The position numbers were made by a program, and so were the translations under genes. Below are positions 1 through 7,511 of a stretch of 40,853 nucleotides of DNA, piece after piece; the stretch's first letter is position 1; each line of letters starts with the position of its first letter. The notes under the pieces were generated by a model. The model saw only the letters and a program-made list of their open reading frames with translations, was not told where the DNA came from and searched no databases. This stretch comes from Lysobacterales bacterium (GTDB lineage: Bacteria > Pseudomonadota > Gammaproteobacteria > Xanthomonadales > Rhodanobacteraceae): positions 1 to 40,853 of the forward strand of contig JAFKNA010000028.1 of assembly GCA_017305135.1 (NCBI GenBank), given 5' to 3'.

Positions 1-126
1 CGCTTGGTCGCGCGGGGAAAGCCGCCCCTGCTGGCCCTCGGCGCCGCGATGCGCAAGCTCCTCCACCTCGCTTGGGGCGTCATTCATTCCGGCAAATCAT
101 TCGACCCGAAAATCGCTCTTGCCTAA
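1..126 (+). CDS. IS110-family transposase, C-terminal end only (partial)
   Basis: The frame is open from the left window edge and ends with TAA at 124-126, giving 41 residues. The visible segment (RGKPP, then MRKLLHLAWGV, then SGKSFDP) has the look of the conserved C-terminal end of IS110/IS1111-type DEDD transposases, where a GKP segment precedes an MRKLL helix. Only the tail is in view, so the catalytic domain, the element's left end and its integrity cannot be judged. Directly after the stop the next frame reads LDQDGIY, which may be a remnant of a longer C terminus lost by frameshift. The family assignment is from memory of the motif, not from a search. Confidence 0.6.
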   Translation, partial: RLVARGKPPLLALGAAMRKLLHLAWGVIHSGKSFDPKIALA

Positions 127-168
127 CCTCGATCAAGACGGTATCTACGGCGCGGCGTGATTCTGCCG

Positions 169-264
169 CGTCATGCCGGCCGACCGATCGCGAATGTAGG
201 AGCGACCGTGGTCGCGACCGGGGATTTGCCGCCCAAAAAACATCCCCGCTTTCGCGGGGATGAT
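169..264. repeat. Composite dispersed repeat: family C element with a nested GTAG REP
   Basis: A left arm at 169-182 (GCGTCATGCCGGCC) and a right arm at 241-264 (CATCCCCGC, TTTC, GCGGGGATG) resemble the arms of the family C elements at 27934-28065 and 37215-37302. Between them, at 196-223, lies a GTAG-headed palindrome (GTAGGAGCGACC, then GGTCGCGACC). This looks like a REP inserted into, or grown next to, an older repeat. The right arm doubles as the terminator of the neighbouring minus-strand gene. Confidence 0.6.
235..262 (-). terminator. Intrinsic terminator of the PRC-barrel gene
   Basis: On the minus strand a perfect 9-bp GC-rich stem (CATCCCCGC paired with GCGGGGATG, four-base loop) is followed immediately by six T residues (read from 240 to 235). 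It begins 24 bases downstream of the stop codon of the gene ending at 287. This is the only hairpin with a classical U tract that I found in the window. Confidence 0.88.
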
Positions 265-286
265 GTCGGGGCAGGCGAGGTTCCGG

Positions 287-631
287 TCAGTGTCGCGCGT
301 AGTAGGTGCTGACCTGCTCAGCGAACGCGGTGTCGGCGAAATTCGGCCAGTGATCCTTGTCGAAGCCGGGCGCATCCTTCAGCCGCTCCTTGCTGACGTC
401 GAGGATCAGCTTGTGGCCTTCATGGTCGATCGTCAGCGCATCCCACGGCACCGCGAACAGCTTGTCTCCGAGGCCGAAGACGCCGCCGAAGGACAGCACG
501 CCGTAGGCAATCGTGCCGCGGGAGGTGTCGAGCATGATCTCCTTGAGATCGCCGAGCGATTCGCCTTGCAGGTTCTCGATCGTGTCGCCGATGAGCGTGG
601 AAGCGGAAAGATGGGTGGAAGCATTGACCAT
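287..631 (-). CDS. PRC-barrel domain protein
   Basis: This encodes 114 residues. The start at 631 is preceded by a strong AGGAGA ribosome binding site at 637-642, so an in-frame longer reading is unlikely. The sequence is a single PRC-barrel: a small beta-barrel fold first seen in photosynthetic reaction centre subunit H and RimM. The typical order is visible: STLIGDTIENLQGESLG near the N terminus, then LGDLKEIMLD, then GVLSFGG, then KLFAVPWDAL. No signal peptide or membrane segment is present, so it is probably cytoplasmic. Stand-alone PRC-barrel proteins of this size are common in stress-tolerant proteobacteria, but their role is not defined. It is monocistronic, with its own terminator. 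Confidence 0.85.
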   Translation of the reverse strand: MVNASTHLSASTLIGDTIENLQGESLGDLKEIMLDTSRGTIAYGVLSFGGVFGLGDKLFAVPWDALTIDHEGHKLILDVSKERLKDAPGFDKDHWPNFADTAFAEQVSTYYARH

Positions 632-821
632 GGATTTCTCCTGTCGGAAACGGGCGTTGCCCTGTGCCATGGAACATAGCGATTTGGTGCTGACCCCCGC
701 CCGCAAGCGATCGCGCGCGGTTCACGATCGGCTCAGAACGGCGCTTGCCGCGGCTGGGCGGGCGAGCGGCGGGGCGCGTCATGGCGCACCTGTGTGCCTG
801 CCGGTGCGCTCCAGTCGCTGA

Positions 822-853
822 CGTGCAGGCGGCGCGAGGGCGCCACCTGCACG
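822..853 (-). terminator. Long GC hairpin downstream of the collagen-like gene
   Basis: CGTGCAGG-c-GGCG (822-834) pairs with CGCC-a-CCTGCACG (841-853): 12 base pairs with one mismatch around a six-base loop. It lies about 50 bases past the stop codon at 906. There is no U tract, so it may act as an mRNA 3'-end stabiliser or a weak terminator. The rest of 632-905 holds no supportable gene. Confidence 0.5.
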
Positions 854-905
854 AACGAAGTTCCTCGCCGCCCTGCGGATGTACGCGGCTCTCGCGGCCG
901 GCGCC

Positions 906-2300
906 TCAGTTCCGCCGGGATGTCCGCGGCGCGTCCGCATCCAGCACCCGCAGGGTGCCCTGGCCGCCGAGCAGGAGCACGGTCAGTTCGCCCGGGTTGG
1001 TGTCCACGGCGGCGTTGCCGCCGATGTCGACGGGCGACGTGCTGCTGAGCCCGCGCAGCGTGCGCAGATCCACGGTGTGCGTGCCCGCCGGCAGCACCAC
1101 CATCGTGTTGATGGCGACCGTGGCGAAGCTGTTGGCGTTGGTGGGGTTGACGACGTTGAAGCGGTTCCAGCCGCCGTAGGGCAGGAAATTGCCGTTGACG
1201 TAGATGATCGCGTCCACCGTGGCGTAGGAGCCCGTGGTGGTGATGGTGGTGCGCGCGCCGATGCTGGCCCAGATGATTGCGGTGGCGGGACTGGCCAGGG
1301 TGAAGGTCACCGACATGCCCGGCTGTATCGTCGCCGTGGAACTCGTGACGTTCAGCCGGCCGGCGGTGCCGTAGGTGTGGAAACGCAGGATGTCCCCCGA
1401 ACTGCCGGCAGGCCCCGTCGGTCCCTGCGGCCCCTCTGGTCCGACGGCGCCCGCCGGGCCGATGGGCCCCATGGGGCCCATCGGCCCTGGTTCGCCCTGC
1501 GCGCCGGTGGCTCCCACCGGGCCCATCGGCCCGGCCGGACCCGTGGCGCCGGTAGCACCCTGCGGTCCGGCGGGACCCTGTTCGCCATTCGCCCCGGCAG
1601 GACCGGCCGGCCCGATCGGGCCGGGATCTCCCATCGGGCCAGTGGGACCGGTCGCGCCGACAGCGCCCGGCGGTCCGACAGGACCCTGCTCGCCAGTGGC
1701 TCCGACAGGCCCGATCGGTCCGATCGGGCCGGTGTCTCCCATGGGCCCGGCGGGGCCCGTCGCCCCGGTGGCTCCCGGCGGTCCAGCGGGACCCTGCTCG
1801 CCAGTGGCTCCGGCAGGACCGGTGGGCCCCATCGGGCCGGTCTCTCCCACGGGGCCGGCGGGACCCGTCGCGCCGGTGGCACCGGCCGGTCCGGCCGGCC
1901 CCTGCTCGCCAGCTGGACCCGCAGGACCGATGGGACCGATTGCACCCGGCTCGCCCGTCGCGCCGGCGGGGCCGACGGGCCCTTCGGGGCCGGCGGGACC
2001 CATCGGCCCGGCGGGACCGACCACCGAGCCCGGCGCGCAAGGTCCGAGCGCGCCGGTGGTGGCGCCGAAGCACAGGACGGAATCCGCTTCTGCGGCGGCC
2101 GGGAGGCCCGGCATCTGCACGCCGCCCGCTTCCTCGACCCGCAGTACGGGCGTCGCGTCCTGGCTATGCACCTCGAAGCTCGAGCCCGGCTTGGGCGTCA
2201 CCACCACCTGGGCGCAGACCGGGGCGGCGAACGCCAGCAGCAGGCTTGCACCCAGCACACGCCGGGCGAAGGCGTGGCGACACGATTCGTTATGGATCAT
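906..2300 (-). CDS. Exported collagen-like (G-X-Y repeat) protein
   Basis: This encodes 464 residues. The start at 2300 is chosen because a signal peptide follows directly: basic segment to residue 14, hydrophobic core [12 protein letters not shown], cleavage after VCA (about residue 30). Residues 31-94 form an N-terminal non-collagenous segment. Residues 95-301 are 69 uninterrupted G-X-Y triplets rich in GPA, GPM, GAT and GEQ. Residues 302-464 form a C-terminal domain with beta-rich, Thr/Ala-rich sequence and a [13 protein letters not shown]-like stretch, plausibly a globular trimerisation head. Bacterial collagen-like proteins form triple helices without hydroxyproline; adhesion or a matrix role is inference. 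It lies 37 bases downstream of the IPTL-anchored gene and is probably co-transcribed with it. Confidence 0.85.
   Translation of the reverse strand: MIHNESCRHAFARRVLGASLLLAFAAPVCAQVVVTPKPGSSFEVHSQDATPVLRVEEAGGVQMPGLPAAAEADSVLCFGATTGALGPCAPGSVVGPAGPMGPAGPEGPVGPAGATGEPGAIGPIGPAGPAGEQGPAGPAGATGATGPAGPVGETGPMGPTGPAGATGEQGPAGPPGATGATGPAGPMGDTGPIGPIGPVGATGEQGPVGPPGAVGATGPTGPMGDPGPIGPAGPAGANGEQGPAGPQGATGATGPAGPMGPVGATGAQGEPGPMGPMGPIGPAGAVGPEGPQGPTGPAGSSGDILRFHTYGTAGRLNVTSSTATIQPGMSVTFTLASPATAIIWASIGARTTITTTGSYATVDAIIYVNGNFLPYGGWNRFNVVNPTNANSFATVAINTMVVLPAGTHTVDLRTLRGLSSTSPVDIGGNAAVDTNPGELTVLLLGGQGTLRVLDADAPRTSRRN
1479..1910 (-). repeat. Four 108-bp tandem units inside the collagen-like region
   Basis: Within the G-X-Y tract the triplet GEQ recurs at residues 131, 167, 203 and 239, exactly every 12 triplets (36 residues, 108 bp). 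At the DNA level the CTGCTCGCC/CTGTTCGCC marker lies at 1902, 1794, 1686 and 1578. The unit is GEQ-GPx-GPx-GAx-GAT-GPx-GPM/V followed by GDT/GET/GDP and GPI/GPM. The fourth copy diverges most in its second half. The whole triplet tract spans 1398-2018. Confidence 0.88.
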
Positions 2301-2337
2301 TGGGAACCCCTGTTCACCGGATGAGGTGGAATGTGGA

Positions 2338-3153
2338 TCACACGCGGCGGGATGATTCCGCCTGGCCACGCCGGAACGCACGCTGCGCGCCCGCGAACAG
2401 CGCGAGGCAAAGGACGGCGAGCGCCCAGCCCGACGTCGTCGGCACGCTGACCGGCACGATCGGCGGGGCCGGGTCCGCCTTGAACCAGCGCAGATTGTTG
2501 CCGGCGTCGACCGAGTGGTAGTCCTCGGGCGCGCCCGGCGCCAGCCAGGCCGATCCCTCCGGTGCCGCCATGTCGGAAACGGCGAGCCATTCGACGTGCT
2601 GGCTGCCGGTCGGTGCGAGTGCGAGTCCCGCCTGCTGGCCGGTGAACGAGCTGCCGATCGACATCCGCGTGCCGGCTGCGCCGGCCAGGAACAGGGCCTG
2701 CGCAACTGACTGCGTCGCACCCGCCTCGAAGCGGTATGCCTTGCCGCGTGCGCTGTCTATCGCGAGGGTGGAGAAGTGCGTGCTTCCGCGGACCGCAGCG
2801 GCGGCCCGGTCGCAGCGGTCGGTGAAATGGACCACGCCGTCGCCGGCCTGGAAGCTGCCGCCGTTGATCCATTCGCCACCCACTTCGAGCAGCGCGGTGG
2901 AAGCGCTGGCCTCGCCCGCGATGAGCAGGTCGCCGATGCCGGCGGCATGGCCATCTGCGGCCTCCAGCGTGCCGCCGATGCGCAGCGTGGCGCAATCGAG
3001 GTCGACCCCGCCGTCGCCGAGCTGCCAGCTCGAGCCGGCGGCGATCGATACTTCCTGCGCGGCCACGAAATGCGGACACGCCAGGGCGACGGCGGCGATT
3101 GCGGCCAAGCCGAGCCCGAACCGCTTGTCCCCACGGCGATCGATGATCGTCAT
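2338..3153 (-). CDS. Exported protein with IPTL-type C-terminal sorting signal
   Basis: This encodes 271 residues. The start at 3153 follows a GAGGGGG ribosome binding site and gives a signal peptide ([21 protein letters not shown], cleavage near AQ). The mature part is rich in short Gly/Ala/Ser beta strands ([35 protein letters not shown]), like the pseudo-repeats of autotransporter or polymorphic outer-membrane passengers. The C terminus reads [17 protein letters not shown], a hydrophobic helix, then an Arg-rich tail (FRR, SSRR). This matches the layout of IPTL-CTERM protein-sorting tails (I/V-P-T-L-x-x-W-G-helix-RR). Function is unknown. It is the first gene of a likely two-gene unit with the collagen-like gene. 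Confidence 0.75.
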   Translation of the reverse strand: MTIIDRRGDKRFGLGLAAIAAVALACPHFVAAQEVSIAAGSSWQLGDGGVDLDCATLRIGGTLEAADGHAAGIGDLLIAGEASASTALLEVGGEWINGGSFQAGDGVVHFTDRCDRAAAAVRGSTHFSTLAIDSARGKAYRFEAGATQSVAQALFLAGAAGTRMSIGSSFTGQQAGLALAPTGSQHVEWLAVSDMAAPEGSAWLAPGAPEDYHSVDAGNNLRWFKADPAPPIVPVSVPTTSGWALAVLCLALFAGAQRAFRRGQAESSRRV

Positions 3154-3332
3154 CCGGCGTCCCCCTCTGGATGAGCGCGAGCGTACAGCGTCGACCTGCG
3201 AGCCGCAATGCGCCGTCCGGCCAGGACACGCCATCTCGCGCGCGGCCGTCGCAGGCCGGCGTTGCCGCCCCGGCGCCTTTCCGGATCACGAGAGCGAGCC
3301 GACCTGCGTTCGCAGGTCGCCGCGACGGCTTT

Positions 3333-3602
3333 CTACGACGCCTGGGCTGGCGCCGCGCCCGCGGCCGGGGCGCCGGCCGGCGTTCCGAGCAGGGCGCGCA
3401 GCAGGCCGAGGACCTCGTCGCGGCTGCCGGTCACGCTGATCTGCGCCTCACGCGGGAAATCGGTGCCGATGTACACCGAATACCCGGTGCCGAGGTCGGT
3501 GCCGTCCTCGTCGATCCGCGCGTAGGTTTCCACCTTGCCGATGTAGGCAATGCGGTTGGCGTCGATGATGCGACCGTCGGGAAGCTTGAGCCAGCGTTGC
3601 AT
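3333..3602 (-). CDS. Small conserved hypothetical protein
   Basis: This encodes 89 residues. The body is compact and reads like a real domain: LPDGRIIDANRIAYIG, then VETYARIDEDG, then YSVYIGTDFPREAQISVTG, then DEVLGLLRALLG. A low-complexity Ala/Pro tail follows (residues 74-89). There is no signal peptide, membrane helix or cysteine. I do not recognise a named family. The start at 3602 lies only a few bases from a family A repeat arm (3608-3635) and has no convincing ribosome binding site, so the repeat may have replaced its original leader. It is separated from the M2 peptidase gene by that repeat pair. Confidence 0.65.
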   Translation of the reverse strand: MQRWLKLPDGRIIDANRIAYIGKVETYARIDEDGTDLGTGYSVYIGTDFPREAQISVTGSRDEVLGLLRALLGTPAGAPAAGAAPAQAS

Positions 3603-3607
3603 GAGGC

Positions 3608-3743
3608 GGGGATTCGGGATTGGGGATTCGGGATGGCAAAGAGCAGCTCGTCGCCACCCGTGCCGCAGGGGATGCTACCCGGAAAGTGCGCGAACCTGCA
3701 CGCCGCGCGCGTTTCCGAATCTCCAATCCCCAATCCCCAATTC
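3608..3743. repeat. Family A inverted-repeat pair
   Basis: The left arm at 3608-3635 (units GGGATTC, GGGATTG, GGGATTC) and the right arm at 3716-3743 (GAATCTCC, AATCCCC, AATCCCC) are complementary over most of their length and about 80 bases apart. They could form one long stem-loop covering the gap between the small conserved gene and the M2 peptidase stop codon. The spacer has no reading frame worth calling. Confidence 0.85.
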
Positions 3744-3756
3744 CGGCTTCACCGCC

Positions 3757-5679
3757 TCACCGCCACCCACATTCCTTGCCCTGGTTCTGCTGTTTCAGCC
3801 AGGCGTGCAGCGGGGCGAAGTAGTCGAGGATGGCACTGGCGTCCATTTCCTCCTTGCCGGTGAGTTCCTTGAGGGTCTGCTGCCAGGGCTGGCTGGCGCC
3901 CTCGCCGAGCATCTTCCAGAACTTCGCGCCCGCTTCCTTGTTGCCGTAGATCGAGCATGCGGCGAGCGGGCCGGTGTGGCCGGCGGTCTCGCACAGCGCA
4001 CGGTAGAACTGGAACTGCAGGATGTCGGCGAGGAAGTAGCGCATGTAGGGCACGTTGGTCGGCACGTGGTTCTTGGCGCCGGGCTGGAAGTCGCCGGGCT
4101 CGGGCGCGACCGGCGAGGACAGGCCCTGGTACTCGCGGCGCAGCTTCAGCCAGGCGGCGTTGTAGTCCTGCGGCGCGATGGAGCCGTCGAAGACGCCCCA
4201 GCGCCACTTGTCGATGAGGAGGCCGAAGGGCAGGAAGGCGACCTTCTCCAGTGCCAGCTTCATCTGCGCGTTGAGTGCGGCCTTGTCGTCGCTGCCCGAT
4301 TTCCCGGCGAGGCCGATCTGCGCCAGGTAGGCCGGCGTGATGTTGAGGCGGATGGTGTCGCCGATCGCCTCGTGGAAGCCGTCGTTGGCGCCGTTCTGGA
4401 AGATCGGCCAGAGATCCTTGTAGGCGAGGAAATAGTAGATGTGGCCCATCTCGTGGTAGATCACGTACTGGTCTTCCTCGGTGGGATTGATGCACATCTT
4501 GATGCGCATGTCGGTGCCGCCGAGTTCCATCGGCCAGGCGCTGGCGTGGCACAGCGCATCGCGGTCGCGCGGGCGCAGGAACATCGACTTCTCGTAGAAC
4601 GAGGCGGGCAGCGCGGGGAAGCCGATGGACGTATAGAAGTCCTCGGCGCGGCGCACCATGGCGACCGCCATCTTCATGCTGGCATCGTGCTCGGCCCTGG
4701 CCAGGTCGAGCGGTGCCGGCTGCCTGCCGAGATCCTTCTGCGCACCGGCCAGCATCTGTGCGCGCTCGGCGGCGAGGCGTGCATCGACGTCGAGGCTGGC
4801 GGCGCCGGGATAGGGCTCCAGCAGCGGGTACAGCGCCGACCAGTCCTGCGCCCACATGTTGCCGGTGATGTGCGCCGGGATGGTGCCATCGTCCGGCATG
4901 CGGTCCTTGTACTTCCCGGCGAGCTTCGTGCGGGTGTAGCACTGCAGGTCGTCGTAGAGCGGCTTGACCTGGCCCCACAGGCGGTCGGTCTCGGCGACGA
5001 ACTCGCCCGGCGGCATGTCGTAGCCCGAGCGCCACAGCACGCCGGCATCCCCGTAACCCAGGTCGCGCGCGCCCTCGTTGAGCAGTTCGACGAAGCGCTG
5101 GTAATCCTTCAGCATGCCGCGGCCGACGCGGTGCCAGCCGGCCCAGGCCTGGAGGTCGCGGTCCCAGTCGCGGTCGTTGGCGAGCACCGCCGAGAGCTGG
5201 TCGAGGTTGCGGCAGGTCTCCGGGTCCTTGTCGTCCGTGCAGTACTTGCCGCCGCCATAGGCCGCGGTCAGGCGCGAGGCGAGGCGGGTGAGTTCGGCCA
5301 GGTGCGCCGGGTCCTTCGGCGCCGGCATCGCGGTCTGCAACTTGAGGAGTTCCAGCGCGCGGCGGTCCTTCGCGTCCAAGTCCGTGATGCCGTCGAAGCG
5401 GCGCGCCTCGCCGATTTCGTCCGAGAGCCACTTCAGCCAGCGCTCGTTGGCGCGGGCGGTGAGCATCTGGCTGTCGTCGGTGATGTAGGTTTCGGCCACC
5501 CATTCGGCCGCGGTGGGCTCGACGTAGCGCGCCTTGAGCTCGGTATTGATCGATTCGACGAAGGTGTGCGCGGAGGCCCTGTCGGCCTTTGGCGGGTCGG
5601 CTGTCGCCGGTGCCTCGGCGAACGAGGTCGGAACGGCCAGCGTGAAGACAAGGGCGAGCGACAGCGTCCGCAGTTTCAT
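3757..5679 (-). CDS. M2-family (angiotensin-converting-enzyme-like) zinc dipeptidyl carboxypeptidase
   Basis: This encodes 640 residues, the usual size for a single-domain bacterial M2 enzyme. The start at 5679 gives a signal peptide (KLRTLSLALVFTLAVPTSFA, cleavage near residue 22), so it acts in the periplasm or outside. The gluzincin site is intact: HEMGH at residues 409-413 and the third zinc ligand Glu437 in GFHEAIGD. The second His to Glu spacing of 24 equals that of mammalian ACE. It should remove C-terminal dipeptides from peptides. No partner gene is adjacent; the upstream 460 bases hold REP repeats. A stand-alone transcription unit is likely. Confidence 0.93.
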   Translation of the reverse strand: MKLRTLSLALVFTLAVPTSFAEAPATADPPKADRASAHTFVESINTELKARYVEPTAAEWVAETYITDDSQMLTARANERWLKWLSDEIGEARRFDGITDLDAKDRRALELLKLQTAMPAPKDPAHLAELTRLASRLTAAYGGGKYCTDDKDPETCRNLDQLSAVLANDRDWDRDLQAWAGWHRVGRGMLKDYQRFVELLNEGARDLGYGDAGVLWRSGYDMPPGEFVAETDRLWGQVKPLYDDLQCYTRTKLAGKYKDRMPDDGTIPAHITGNMWAQDWSALYPLLEPYPGAASLDVDARLAAERAQMLAGAQKDLGRQPAPLDLARAEHDASMKMAVAMVRRAEDFYTSIGFPALPASFYEKSMFLRPRDRDALCHASAWPMELGGTDMRIKMCINPTEEDQYVIYHEMGHIYYFLAYKDLWPIFQNGANDGFHEAIGDTIRLNITPAYLAQIGLAGKSGSDDKAALNAQMKLALEKVAFLPFGLLIDKWRWGVFDGSIAPQDYNAAWLKLRREYQGLSSPVAPEPGDFQPGAKNHVPTNVPYMRYFLADILQFQFYRALCETAGHTGPLAACSIYGNKEAGAKFWKMLGEGASQPWQQTLKELTGKEEMDASAILDYFAPLHAWLKQQNQGKECGWR

Positions 5680-6140
5680 GCGCGAGATTCCCCGGGTATG
5701 GACGGCGCAGGCTAGCCGGTCGCGGAGTCCGCAAGCAAGGAGCCGCGTCAAGGAGGCGGTTCCAGCTCGCGATGCCGGTCGGTCAACCACTGCAAGAGCA
5801 TCGGGAGTGAAGTCCCTCCCACATGATTCGGTGCTGCTCTTTGGGAGCGACCCTCAGCCGCGATGTTTCTGGCGAAACCTGTAGTTGGCACGCCATGCGC
5901 ATCGGGGCGGTAGCCCCGACCTGCATTTCATCCCGGTCCACGAACTGCGCGCGCGGGCAGGCCGGAGCGGCCGGTCAGGAGACCGGCCCTCCCGTGGCCG
6001 GCATCGGATCGCAGGTCGGCGTTACGCGGCCAACGTTCGGATGCCATTGCGGGGAGCGGCTCCAGGCCGCTATGCATCCGATCGCGCGTCGCTTCGAAGC
6101 CAGAGCGGCCGGTCGGGAGGCCGGCCGCCCCGGGCGGGAG
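5680..6140. repeat. Gene-free stretch filled with REP-like palindromes
   Basis: No supportable gene lies in these 461 bases. Visible structures include a REP-like motif near 5842-5866 (GGGAGCGACC...CAGCCGCGATG), GGCCGGTC-agga-GACCGGCC at 5969-5988 (perfect 8 bp), GGAGCGGCTCCAGGCCGC near 6055-6070, and GCGGCCGG...CCGGCCGC at 6105-6128 just past the otsA stop. The 5969 and 6105 hairpins share the sequence GAGCGGCCGGTC, so they are copies of one element. The 6105 copy may end the trehalose operon. Promoters of the M2 peptidase should lie in the left part, but none is clear. Confidence 0.7.
6105..6128 (-). terminator. Hairpin directly after otsA (REP-derived)
   Basis: An all-GC 8-bp stem (GCGGCCGG with CCGGCCGC, eight-base loop) starts 13 bases past the otsA stop codon on the minus strand. 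No U run follows. A transcription or mRNA-decay barrier is plausible. Confidence 0.45.
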
Positions 6141-7511
6141 TTATGCGGGATGTTCCAGCGCTTCGACGAACGAACTGCGCCAATGCGCGATGTCGTTGCT
6201 GGAAACCGTGTCGAACATCGCCTGCCAGCGCTCGCGGCGCTCCGCGAGCGGCATCGTCAGGGCCGTCTCGATGGCGTCGGCGATGTCGTCGACGTCGAGC
6301 GGATTGACCAGCACGGCCTCGGGCAGCTCTTCCGCCGCGCCGGCGAAGCGGGACAGGATCAGCACGCCGGGGTCGGCGGCGGCCTGGGAGGCGATGTACT
6401 CCTTGGCGACCAGGTTCATGCCGTCGCGGAGCGGCGTGACCAGGCCGATGTCGGCCAGGCGGTAATAGCCGGCGAGCGTGGCCTGGTTGAAGCTGCGGTT
6501 GAGGTAGCGGATCGGTACCCAGTCCGGCTCCGCGTAGCGCCCGTTGGTGGCGCCGGCGGTGCGTTCGAGCTGGGTGCGCAGCTCGCGGTACTCCGGCACC
6601 TCGCCGCGCGAGGGCGGGGCGATCTGCAGGAAGGAGATGCGCGAGCGCCAGCCCGGATGCTGCGAGAGGAAATGGGCGAAGGCCTCGAAACGCTGCGGCA
6701 GGCCCTTGGAGTAGTCGAGCCGGTCGACGCCGATGGCCAGGCGCCGTCCGGCGAGGCTCTGCGCCAGGCGTAGCGTGGTGGCGTGCTCGATCGAGCGCTC
6801 GGCCAGCCGCGCGACCTTGCCGGTGTCGATGCCGATGGGAAAGGCGGCGATGCGGAAGCGCCGGCCCGAGGGCATGGTGACATTGCCATCCGCGCCGGTG
6901 GTGGCGCCGAGGAAGTCGCGGAAATAGTCCAGCAGCGCATTCCGGTCGTGCGTGCCCTGCACGCCGACCAGGTCGTACTCGGCCAAGGTGCCGAGCAGTG
7001 CCTCGTGCTGCGGCAGCATCGACAGCAGTGCCGGCGGCGGCACCGGGATGTGCAGGAAGAAGCCCATCCGCGCGTCCACGCCGATGCGGCGCAGTTCCGC
7101 GGCGAGCGGGATCAGGTGGTAGTCGTGCACCCACACCAGGTCATCCGGCTGCAGCCGCTGCGAGAGATGGTGGGCGAAGAGGCGGTTGACGCGGAGATAG
7201 CCGTCGCGGTCGGCCCGGCGGTAGCCGAGCAGGGTGGGGCGGAAGTGCAGCAGTGGCCACAGCGTGCGATTGGAGAAGCCGAGGTAGTAGCGGTCGTACT
7301 CCTGCCGCGTGAGGTCGAGCAGGGCGTATTCGACCTGTCCCGCCTGCTGCGTGTGGATGGCAGGCTCGCCGGCGTCGGCGAGGTTGCCGCTCCAGCCGAA
7401 CCAGAGGCCGCCACGTTCCTGCAGCGCGGCTTCGAGGGCCGAGGCAAGCCCGCCCGCGCGCGTCTCGCGCGGCAGTGCGACGCGATTGGACACCACCACC
7501 AGGCGGCTCAC
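6141..7511 (-). CDS. otsA: Alpha,alpha-trehalose-phosphate synthase (UDP-forming)
   Basis: This encodes 456 residues (E. coli OtsA 474). It transfers glucose from UDP-glucose to glucose 6-phosphate to make trehalose 6-phosphate in the cytoplasm. GT20 hallmarks are present in order: [11 protein letters not shown] at the N terminus, [74 protein letters not shown] and [13 protein letters not shown]. The start is GTG at 7511. It overlaps the stop codon of the GH15 gene as GTGA, which puts its translation under coupling with the upstream gene. It is last in otsB-GH15-otsA. Confidence 0.95.
   Translation of the reverse strand: MSRLVVVSNRVALPRETRAGGLASALEAALQERGGLWFGWSGNLADAGEPAIHTQQAGQVEYALLDLTRQEYDRYYLGFSNRTLWPLLHFRPTLLGYRRADRDGYLRVNRLFAHHLSQRLQPDDLVWVHDYHLIPLAAELRRIGVDARMGFFLHIPVPPPALLSMLPQHEALLGTLAEYDLVGVQGTHDRNALLDYFRDFLGATTGADGNVTMPSGRRFRIAAFPIGIDTGKVARLAERSIEHATTLRLAQSLAGRRLAIGVDRLDYSKGLPQRFEAFAHFLSQHPGWRSRISFLQIAPPSRGEVPEYRELRTQLERTAGATNGRYAEPDWVPIRYLNRSFNQATLAGYYRLADIGLVTPLRDGMNLVAKEYIASQAAADPGVLILSRFAGAAEELPEAVLVNPLDVDDIADAIETALTMPLAERRERWQAMFDTVSSNDIAHWRSSFVEALEHPA

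Noticed and set aside
1375-2355. A plus-strand reading frame that also encodes a long G-P-x repeat protein opposite the collagen-like gene
   Set aside because: GGN-CCN codon pairs read on the complement also give GGN-CCN pairs, so an antisense collagen-like frame is a mathematical by-product. It lacks a signal peptide and a sensible start.
3550-5715. Long plus-strand open frame opposite the M2 peptidase gene
   Set aside because: High GC makes long antisense frames common. The sequence has no recognisable domain, while the minus strand encodes a complete M2 enzyme.
5887-5901. Sigma-54-like site TGGCACG...GC
   Set aside because: The GG and GC are correctly spaced, but the TT before GC is missing and no plus-strand gene lies downstream.
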